Positions 1 through 6,852 of a DNA stretch of 64,000 bases are shown piece after piece. Made by a program: the position numbers and the translations under genes. The notes under the pieces are model-generated. The model worked only from the letters and a program-made list of their open reading frames with translations, made no database searches and was not told the origin of the DNA. Position 1 is the stretch's first letter. Every line of letters begins with the position of its first letter. This DNA comes from an uncultured Clostridia bacterium (GTDB lineage: Bacteria; Bacillota; Clostridia; TANB77; CAG-508): NCBI GenBank assembly GCA_934101145.1, contig CAKOPZ010000003.1, forward strand, positions 14,851 through 78,850, given 5' to 3'.

Positions 1-386
1 GGTGTTTTTCCATAGGTATCTGCTTTGTTGCAAACAAGAATTATTGGCTTTTTAGATTTTCTAAGCATTAAGGCAATATCTTCATCTGCGGCTGTTATTC
101 CCTGTCTAATGTCTGTTACAAAAATTATTACATCTGCCATTGAGATAGCAAGGTTTGCTTGTTCTCTCATTTGTGATAATATAACATCATCTGATTCTGG
201 CTCAATACCACCTGTGTCAACAAGTGTAAAGTTTCTACCTCTCCAATTTGTATCTGCATAAACTCTATCTCTTGTAACTCCTGGAGTATCTTCTACTATT
301 GATATTCTTTTTCCTACTATATAATTAAAAAATGTTGATTTTCCTACATTTGGTCTTCCTACAATTGCTACTGTTGGTTTTCCCAC
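1..386 (-). CDS. der: Ribosome biogenesis GTPase Der (EngA), N-terminal part
   Basis: This is the first 128 residues of Der, a tandem-GTPase protein needed for 50S subunit maturation; the gene runs off the left edge. The first G domain is visible: the P-loop GRPNVGKST at residues 10-18, a switch I threonine in TPGVTRD, DTGG at 57-60 and NKAD near 120. The start is GTG at 386, chosen because an AAGAGGTGAG ribosome-binding site lies just upstream and the protein then begins directly at the G domain, as in the family. The gene is divergent from the antitoxin/Fic pair. The second G domain and the KH domain lie outside the window. Confidence 0.95.
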   Translation of the reverse strand, partial: MGKPTVAIVGRPNVGKSTFFNYIVGKRISIVEDTPGVTRDRVYADTNWRGRNFTLVDTGGIEPESDDVILSQMREQANLAISMADVIIFVTDIRQGITAADEDIALMLRKSKKPIILVCNKADTYGKT

Positions 387-527
387 TTTTCTCACCTCTT
401 CTTATTTAATACACATCCATTTTACTATATGCACCAAAAAATAGCAAGAAATTATTGCCATTTTATTTTAATTTGTTTCTCTATATGTTATAATCTGATT
501 AATATTTAATTTATGAGGTAAAAAAAT

Positions 528-719
528 ATGAGTTATTTAATAAAAGACACTACTAGAGAGCAAAGAGCACAAATTGTAAAACAAGCTCTTGCAATCTCAA
601 TATCTGGTACAGATATTCCAACTAACAATGCTTTAGGCATTGCAAAAGAATATATTGATGGAAAAATCGAATTAAAAGAAGCACAAGAAAAAATAATATC
701 TATGTATAAAAGGAGTTAA
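528..719 (+). CDS. VbhA-like antitoxin of a Fic toxin pair
   Basis: A 63-residue protein immediately upstream (6 nt gap) of a Fic-domain gene. Size, position and the pattern of a short helix followed by DGKIELKEAQEKI match the antitoxin VbhA family, which inhibits Fic proteins by inserting a helix with an [S/T]xxxE[G/N] motif into the ATP site. At the expected place this protein has ALAISISGTD, so the inhibitory glutamate appears to be replaced by serine before the conserved glycine. The start is ATG with GAGGTAAAAAAAT upstream. A TATAAT hexamer lies about 36 nt before the start. Family assignment is inference from sequence pattern and gene pairing. Confidence 0.7.
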   Translation: MSYLIKDTTREQRAQIVKQALAISISGTDIPTNNALGIAKEYIDGKIELKEAQEKIISMYKRS

Positions 720-725
720 ATTTAT

Positions 726-1424
726 ATGAAAGACCCGTATATTTTAGAAGATGGTACATTAAAAAATTTGCTAGGAATTACTGATTATGGCGAATTAAAT
801 AAAGCAGAAAAGGATATTTGCTTTATAAAATTAGTAAATTTAGATGAAGCAGTTCCACATGTTTTTGATTCAAACATGTTTAAAAAATTACATAAACATA
901 TATTTGAAGATATTTTTTCATGGGCTGGTGAATTTAGAACAGTTCCAATTTATAAAGAAGAAATTGTTATTCCTGGTTTGAGCTTAGAATATAGTGAATG
1001 TAAAAATATTGAATCAGAATTAAATGAAGTATTTTCAAAGTTTAATTCAACTGATTGGAAAGCTCTTGATTTAGATAATAAATCAAAGAAATTCACAGAA
1101 TTGCTTTCAAAACTATGGATGATTCACCCTTTCAGAGATGGAAATACAAGAACTACAATGGCATTTGCAAGTATTTTTGCCAAAGAGCATGATTTTCCAA
1201 TGGACTTAGGAATTATTTTAGATAACTTAACAAGAAAATATGATGAAAATGGAAGAACAAAAAGATTTAGTATTCGTGACAAATTTGTTTTGGCATCACT
1301 TGATGAGAAATTTGCACCAGAACCAGAACATCTGCAGGCTCTATTAAAGCAATCAATGGTTTCAGGAATTAAAAAGAAAATTAATGTTCTTTCTAACCAA
1401 TTACAAAATGAAGAAGAGCGATAA
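726..1424 (+). CDS. Fic-domain protein (putative nucleotidyltransferase toxin)
   Basis: A 232-residue Fic protein. Fic enzymes transfer AMP or another phosphate-containing group from a nucleotide to target hydroxyls. The core motif is at residues 134-145, HPFRDGNTRTTM. The catalytic histidine (134), the metal-binding acidic residue (D138), N140 and the first arginine (R142) are present. Relative to HxFx(D/E)GNGRxxR, the second glycine is threonine and the last arginine is methionine. The GEFRT segment at 68-72 fits the substrate-binding flap. It forms an operon with the VbhA-like gene, has its own AGGAG site, and is followed by a strong terminator. It may use a non-standard substrate or be regulated differently from canonical class I Fic toxins. 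Confidence 0.85.
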   Translation: MKDPYILEDGTLKNLLGITDYGELNKAEKDICFIKLVNLDEAVPHVFDSNMFKKLHKHIFEDIFSWAGEFRTVPIYKEEIVIPGLSLEYSECKNIESELNEVFSKFNSTDWKALDLDNKSKKFTELLSKLWMIHPFRDGNTRTTMAFASIFAKEHDFPMDLGIILDNLTRKYDENGRTKRFSIRDKFVLASLDEKFAPEPEHLQALLKQSMVSGIKKKINVLSNQLQNEEER

Positions 1425-1432
1425 AAACAAAA

Positions 1433-1470
1433 CATGGTACTTTTTGAGTCCGTTTCAAAAAAGTACCATG
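1433..1470. terminator. Bidirectional terminator between fic and the membrane protein gene
   Basis: Perfect 13-bp arms (CATGGTACTTTTT and its complement) around a 12-nt loop, with A/T runs on both sides. It lies between converging genes. Confidence 0.8.
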
Positions 1471-1475
1471 AAAAT

Positions 1476-3149
1476 TTAGTTGCTCTTTTTTCTTAATAAC
1501 ATTGCATATATAATAAATGCGATAATACTAACAAAAGAGATTATTGCAGAGATTTTCATTGCAATCGTTCCATCATAAGAAACAATAACTTCTGCATTTT
1601 CTAGGCTCTTATCTAATTCAATTTGGACAAATCCATTTTCAGATTCTTGTATATTTAGTGTTTTATCTACGCCATTTATTTTCACACTATATCCAGCATA
1701 ATAGATATATGGTAATTCAATTTTTGCTCCTTCATTAGCATCTTTTAAGGTAAATTTTAGATTCGTTCCTTGCTTCTCTTCATTTTCAATGTTTGCATTT
1801 CCTTCTATAACTATTGCTTTATCTTCTCTAGAAATTATATAATCCATATGTTCAAATGCTTTAGTTGGCAAATATTCAAAGCTTGCACATCCTGCATGTA
1901 CTCTTCCTGTGTTCGCTGTCACTTTTACCGCTGGAATTAAGCTCTTTTCATCTACCATTTTGGTTGTATATGGTATATTATTTATCCCCATAGGAATTAG
2001 TAGTAAAATTATAATTACTGTTAATATCAATATATCTTTAAATTTAAAGTTCTTTATTACATTTTTAAAATTAATTGCAACAACTATGGCAAAGAAAAAT
2101 GAAGAAAATTCCAACATCCTAAATGAAAATTGCAACATTTTTAATATTGATGGTAATTTTTCAAATGGAAATATTTTTAGTGTCATAATAACGCTAACAA
2201 CTCCAGCAATTAACGAAAATAAATAAATAGTTTTATATTTTTTATCTACTACTTTTATTGCAAATGGAGTAAGCACAAGCCCAATTATTGTTACAATTCC
2301 AATATCAAATACCATTCTTCCATTAGAAGTGTATAATAAATCTATTGGATTCAATTTATAATAAATTAATACCTCTTCTCTTTCCATTCTCCCTGGTTTA
2401 AATACTTCATAATCAGTTGTCATTTTTTGTTCTATAAGAGGTATCGTGAAAAAACAAGTTATACCTATTATAAATAAAAGGCTTATGACTATTTTTACAA
2501 TAATGTCTTTATCTTTTAATTTTTTAGCATTAATTATAACATATATAAATGCAAATATCGCTGTAAGCATTGCAATTACTGTATGTGATAATACTAAGCC
2601 TGTACTACCTATTATAAGGTAAATTTCTGGTTTCTTTCCCTGTTTATTAAATATTTGATATAACCCTTGAAATACCAGCGGTATAAAAATAAATGATGTC
2701 AATTCTGCAATCGCTACTCTAATATACATATCTGTTAATCTATATGGAGCACATATATAAATTACTGCACCAATTAGTCCTGCATATTTATTCTTTGTAA
2801 TTGTATAAACACAATTATACATAGTCATTCCTGTTAAAAAGCTGATTAAAAGCATAAATATCTTCATATCATTTACAAACGAATTAGTTATAAAATGGAA
2901 TATTAAAGGAACATATGCCGTAATAGGGCTGTAAAATAAATTCCAAGAATATCCAAAATTATTGCAAAAATGTGACATAATAACAGGAAATATTTGTCCT
3001 TCTTGAATTGAGGATAGTGTTCCAATTAATCTACATATATGCTGTATCCCATCATCAATATATATATTATATCTATTACTAAATAGCGGTATTGAAACAA
3101 TAACCGCTATCAATAAAATAAAACCATATATTTTAAATTTTTCTTTCAT
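1476..3149 (-). CDS. Polytopic membrane protein, PTPS-related/GT-C-like family (paralog 2)
   Basis: About 557 residues with roughly a dozen hydrophobic segments. After the first membrane segment comes a loop with DDGIQHICR. This acidic pair followed by H and R is typical of the membrane family called 6-pyruvoyl-tetrahydropterin-synthase-related (PF10131), which resembles GT-C glycosyltransferases using lipid-linked sugars. The C-terminal third is an extracytoplasmic beta-rich region ending in one more membrane helix. The upstream gene is a paralog of the same architecture. I chose the ATG at 3149, because GAGG sits 9 nt before it, over a GTG 15 nt earlier. It overlaps the upstream gene by 17 nt, so the two are co-translated. 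The substrate is unknown. Confidence 0.7.
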   Translation of the reverse strand: MKEKFKIYGFILLIAVIVSIPLFSNRYNIYIDDGIQHICRLIGTLSSIQEGQIFPVIMSHFCNNFGYSWNLFYSPITAYVPLIFHFITNSFVNDMKIFMLLISFLTGMTMYNCVYTITKNKYAGLIGAVIYICAPYRLTDMYIRVAIAELTSFIFIPLVFQGLYQIFNKQGKKPEIYLIIGSTGLVLSHTVIAMLTAIFAFIYVIINAKKLKDKDIIVKIVISLLFIIGITCFFTIPLIEQKMTTDYEVFKPGRMEREEVLIYYKLNPIDLLYTSNGRMVFDIGIVTIIGLVLTPFAIKVVDKKYKTIYLFSLIAGVVSVIMTLKIFPFEKLPSILKMLQFSFRMLEFSSFFFAIVVAINFKNVIKNFKFKDILILTVIIILLLIPMGINNIPYTTKMVDEKSLIPAVKVTANTGRVHAGCASFEYLPTKAFEHMDYIISREDKAIVIEGNANIENEEKQGTNLKFTLKDANEGAKIELPYIYYAGYSVKINGVDKTLNIQESENGFVQIELDKSLENAEVIVSYDGTIAMKISAIISFVSIIAFIIYAMLLRKKSN

Positions 3150-4887
3150 ATGTTTTTTCCTCACAAGATTTTTTCTTTATAATTACTACATAGATAGCAA
3201 ATCCAATCAATGCAATAGCTGAAATTATATAACCTGTTTTTTCAAGTATCGTTCCAGTATATTTGCAATGTATTTTTCCTTGTGTTATATCCTCTGGAAT
3301 TGTAATTTGCACAAAACCTTTATCAGATTCTGATGTTGTTAAATCAATTTCACTATCATTGCAATATAATTTTACGCTGTATCCTGGATAATATAAATAT
3401 GGCAATTCAAAAATAGTTCCTTTGCTTGTGCTATTTATTTTGAAATCTAATTCAAGTGCATATTTGTTTTCGTCGCTTATTATTGCGTTTCCATGTTTTA
3501 TGCAAACTTTATCTTCTCTTGAAAGTAAATATCCCATTTGTTCATAGGCTGCCTTCATTGGTAAATAATCTCTATTAACACTTAGATGAGATATTTTTGG
3601 ATTCTCTAAAACTCTACTTTCAAATGTATCATCTCTAACATATGGCTTATCTCCTATAATAGAAGGAGTTTGATAAATGCTTAGTTCCTTTATTGTAAAA
3701 GCTGCAATTATAACAATTACAATAGTATATAAAATATTTTTTAATTTTTCTTTCTTTATAATATTTAATAAATAGCATACATTCATTGCCATAACTGAAC
3801 TTAAAAAGAACATTGCAAAAGCTTCCATTCTCCATGCATATTGTACATTTGTTAAAATATGTGGCATATATATCCATGGAAATAAATTTGTACACATATA
3901 CAATGAAACAATTCCCATTATAATATTTACAACATAGAAATCTTTGTATTTTTCTTCTATATGTCTATATGCAAGTGGAGTAAGTATTAACATTATAAGT
4001 GTTGGCATTCCTATTACAAAGGAAACTCCCGCCTTTTCTCCAATATCTTTTAAAAATTGTGAAGGTTTTATCGTATTCTTCATTACCCAGTAGCCACTTG
4101 TTCTCATTCTATCCGTATCAAATAAACTATAATTAGCATTTGATTGGAATTCAAAAATTGGAATTATAAAAAATGCTGAGATCAAAAGTATAAATATAAC
4201 ATTAATTATGCATTTAATTATTACATCTTTTTTAAAGAAGTCTTTTAGATGAAGTAATATATATATTATGCAAAATAAAGCAACATATGTTGTTGTAATA
4301 GTATGTGAAAGTATTAATCCTACAGCACCAATTGTTATGTAATAATGTTTTTTTCCTCCATTATGTAATAAATTATACAATCCTTGAAAAACGATCGGAA
4401 TAAACATAAATGCAGAAATTTCTCCCATTGCAAATCTATTAAAATAAACTTCTAATCTATATGGAAATATCATATAGATTATTGATGATAAAAAAGAAAT
4501 ACCTTTATTCTTGGTTACCTCATATATAAAATTATACATAAATATTCCTGAAATAGGAATTGTAAGTGTAGCAAATATCTTTATACCTATACTTGCAGAT
4601 TTTGTAAGTATAGCAAATATATATGGAATAAATGTTACAATAGGTCCATAAAAAGCTGTCATAGCATATCCAAAATCTCTACAAAAAAATGGTGTTACTA
4701 GGTAAGGAAATGAACCATTTTTTATTGAAAAAACTTCACTTAAAACACGTAAAATATGTATATATCCGTCATCCGTTTCATATAATTGAAGCCAAAAATA
4801 CGGGATAGCTACAAGTAGCCCAAGTATTGCTATTATTAAATATTGAATCTTTTTTTTGCTTTTAATGTTTTCTATAATTTTTTCCAT
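3133..4887 (-). CDS. Polytopic membrane protein, PTPS-related/GT-C-like family (paralog 1)
   Basis: 584 residues with a short cytoplasmic lysine-rich N-terminus, a first membrane segment near residues 17-35, then ETDDGYIHILR, the family's acidic loop. Many membrane segments follow to about residue 390, then an extracytoplasmic domain containing MGYLLSREDK and PYLYYPGYSVK. The downstream paralog has matching segments in the same order (MDYIISREDK, PYIYYAGYSVK). The best guess is a transferase or flippase-associated protein acting on a lipid-linked sugar at the outer face of the membrane; this is inference. AAAGGAG precedes the ATG. The pair is probably a two-gene operon formed by tandem duplication. 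Confidence 0.7.
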   Translation of the reverse strand: MEKIIENIKSKKKIQYLIIAILGLLVAIPYFWLQLYETDDGYIHILRVLSEVFSIKNGSFPYLVTPFFCRDFGYAMTAFYGPIVTFIPYIFAILTKSASIGIKIFATLTIPISGIFMYNFIYEVTKNKGISFLSSIIYMIFPYRLEVYFNRFAMGEISAFMFIPIVFQGLYNLLHNGGKKHYYITIGAVGLILSHTITTTYVALFCIIYILLHLKDFFKKDVIIKCIINVIFILLISAFFIIPIFEFQSNANYSLFDTDRMRTSGYWVMKNTIKPSQFLKDIGEKAGVSFVIGMPTLIMLILTPLAYRHIEEKYKDFYVVNIIMGIVSLYMCTNLFPWIYMPHILTNVQYAWRMEAFAMFFLSSVMAMNVCYLLNIIKKEKLKNILYTIVIVIIAAFTIKELSIYQTPSIIGDKPYVRDDTFESRVLENPKISHLSVNRDYLPMKAAYEQMGYLLSREDKVCIKHGNAIISDENKYALELDFKINSTSKGTIFELPYLYYPGYSVKLYCNDSEIDLTTSESDKGFVQITIPEDITQGKIHCKYTGTILEKTGYIISAIALIGFAIYVVIIKKKSCEEKTYERKI

Positions 4888-4947
4888 TTGTATTTCTCCT
4901 TTGATATTTTCTCACATAATATTATCAAATAATATTAATTTTGGCAA

Positions 4948-4976
4948 GAAAAAAACAGCACTTATAAATGCTGTTT
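4948..4976 (-). terminator. Rho-independent terminator of rpmF
   Basis: On the minus strand AAACAGCA pairs with TGCTGTTT around an 8-nt loop and is followed by a run of T, just after the rpmF stop. Confidence 0.8.
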
Positions 4977-4985
4977 GCTCATATA

Positions 4986-5168
4986 TTAGTTTTCTGATTT
5001 AGCAACTACTTCTTTTCCATCATAGTATCCACATGTTGGGCATACTCTGTGTTGTTTAATTAGTTCATGACAATGTGAACATTCAACTAAATTTTGGTTT
5101 TCTAATTTCCATGTTGATCTTTTTAAACCTGTTCTTGCTTTAGACCATCTTCTTTTTGGTTGTGCCAT
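4986..5168 (-). CDS. rpmF: 50S ribosomal protein bL32
   Basis: A 60-residue L32 of the zinc-binding type. The N-terminus AQPKRRWSKARTG is diagnostic, and the zinc ribbon has CSHC and CPTCG. A strong GAGGGGGG site precedes the ATG. In many Firmicutes rpmF follows a yceD-family (DUF177) gene and precedes the plsX/fab genes; here it stands alone as a single-gene unit with its own terminator, and the fatty-acid genes are 24 kb away. Confidence 0.97.
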   Translation of the reverse strand: MAQPKRRWSKARTGLKRSTWKLENQNLVECSHCHELIKQHRVCPTCGYYDGKEVVAKSEN

Positions 5169-5325
5169 ACTTCATTCCCCCCTCGACTGTTATCTATTGT
5201 ATATATCTATATTTAAATAGCTTTCAAAACTGATACCATAAAATTATACTAACTTTTCCACTCTTTGTCAAGTGATATGAATAATTTTTTTGGCATATAC
5301 GTTACTAAATGATAGTTTTTGAAGG

Positions 5326-5463
5326 TGCATAAGCAATATAATATTTCAAGGAAACGCGCAGCGGCCAAACGAAGCCGAAGGCTGAGTGCGATTCGAGCAG
5401 CCGTCAATTTTTTGAATTGGCTGCGAACGGCAAGTTTCTAAGAAATATTATATTGCTTATGCA
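5326..5463. repeat. GC-rich multi-hairpin palindromic element
   Basis: A perfect 22-nt inverted repeat (5326-5347 and 5442-5463, beginning TGCATAAGCAATAT) encloses a 94-nt core that is clearly richer in G and C than its surroundings. Inside are further nested pairs: GAAAC/GTTTC at 5351-5355 and 5434-5438, a small GCC-GAA-GGC hairpin at 5374-5382, and GCAGCC/GGCTGC at 5397-5402 and 5419-5424 with an AT stem within. The intergenic gap of 398 nt between rpmF and the asnB-like gene contains nothing else but promoter-like sequence. It could be a structured RNA, a miniature mobile element or a terminator array. I do not recognise the family. Confidence 0.75.
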
Positions 5464-5566
5464 TCAATCCAAATTTTAAAACTATTATCTTGTAGTATAT
5501 ACAATTATGTAAACAGTGCCATTTATATCCAATTTTGAATATACTATAAATAAGTGGAGGAATTTT

Positions 5567-6807
5567 ATGGGTGGGTTTGTAGGTATAGTCAACTTAAAGA
5601 GAAATATATACTCAGAGAAAGAAAATATTATAAGAATGAGTCATACTTTAGAAAGTATTGGCCCTGATGAATGTGGATATTTTATGGACGACAATATTAT
5701 TTTATCTCACAGAAGGCTCATAGTAATAGACCCTGAAGGTCGGAAAACAGCCAATGACATTTAGCTTTAATAAAACTGAGTATACTATAGTTTTTGCAGG
5801 TCAAATATATAATATTGATGATTTAAAAGAAGAATTAATTTCTCAAAATTTCGAATTAGAAACACATTCAGATACAGAAATTTTACTTAAATCATATATT
5901 TATTTTGGTGAAAGCATTGTATCAAAACTAAATGGGATCTTTTCTTTTGCGATATGGAATAATAAAAGTAAAAACATTTTTATTGCTAGAGATCAACTAG
6001 GTATAATGCCTTTATACTATTATAAAACAAATGATATTTTTATTTTTTCTACTGACATAAAAGCAATATTAAAACACTCTCTTATTTTTAATAATATTTC
6101 AATTGAAAAGTATCCATTAAATAGCAATACAGATTCTCATATTGCTAAAACGATCTTTAATAATATTTATGAATTATTACCTGCAAATAGTATGTTATAT
6201 CAAAAAGGAGCAATTTCCTTTAATCAGTATTGGAAAGCAAACACAAAGTTTCTTATGGAGGATATTGAATCCACTTATAATAATGTTTATAAATTAACAG
6301 AAAATGCATTAAAACATCAATTAGTTTCAGATGTTCCTTTTTGTTTATTTTTATCCAATCCATACACATACAAATTATTAATAAAATATGCACTAAATCA
6401 TTGTCAAAATAAGCATATAAGAAAGTTAAATGTTTATGTGTTACATTGTATGGATTCAAATTTTCAAAGCTTAGAAGTCAATTTAGCAGATAATATTAAT
6501 AGTATTTTTCAAACAGATATAAATATCATTGTTAATACCATTTTTATAGATAATTGTAGCAAAGATTCAGTATTAGATACCATATGTAAAGCAATAAAGC
6601 AAGAATATAATATATGTATTTTCGATACTGCTATTGATAAGTTGTTTAGAGTAAATGAAATATATAACATTAAATTCATTCAAAAGATATTTAAAACTGC
6701 AAGAAATATACGGTCTTAATATAAAATTTCCGTTTTTAGATATTCAGTTACTTCAATATATTCAAAGCATCCCAGATAATATGCTTCCGAAAGCTATAAT
6801 AACATGA
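5567..6807 (+). CDS. Asparagine-synthetase-like protein, catalytically degenerate, needs two +1 shifts
   Basis: The protein is homologous to AsnB (glutamine-dependent asparagine synthetase), about 412 residues when read with +1 shifts at CGG 5741 and CGG 6711. The first shift restores PEGGKQPM and the second GLNIKFPFLD; both match conserved AsnB segments. The N-terminal nucleophile is lost: MCGFVGI is here MGGFVGI. NGEIYN is AGQIYN. The ATP-pyrophosphatase signature SGGLDS is replaced by SNPYTYK. The protein also stops about 200 residues early compared with typical AsnB. The ribosome-binding site (GTGGAGG) and the terminator are intact. It is either a decaying pseudogene or a non-catalytic paralog. 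The frameshifts alone do not prove decay, because the same shift pattern occurs in apparently intact genes here. Confidence 0.7.
5741..5744 (+). other. Candidate CGG recoding site 1 (asnB-like)
   Basis: In-frame codon 59 is CGG followed by A (GGT CGG A). Skipping the C gives GGA AAA CAG CCA ATG, restoring the conserved GGxQPM of AsnB proteins. Confidence 0.7.
6711..6714 (+). other. Candidate CGG recoding site 2 (asnB-like)
   Basis: ATA CGG T in the second frame. Skipping C gives GGT CTT AAT, restoring the GLxxxFPFLD segment instead of an immediate TAA. Confidence 0.7.
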
Positions 6808-6810
6808 AAA

Positions 6811-6835
6811 AATCAGTCTGATTTTCAGACTGATT
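6811..6835. terminator. Bidirectional terminator between the asnB-like gene and ppdK
   Basis: Perfect 10-bp stem AATCAGTCTG/CAGACTGATT with a 5-nt loop, AT-rich on both sides, between converging genes. Confidence 0.85.
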
Positions 6836-6852
6836 TTAAATTATTTTTTTAT

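Noticed and set aside
5326..5463. tRNA, rRNA or other known RNA gene
   Set aside because: No cloverleaf or tRNA-like ends are visible; I see no tRNA or rRNA gene anywhere in the window.
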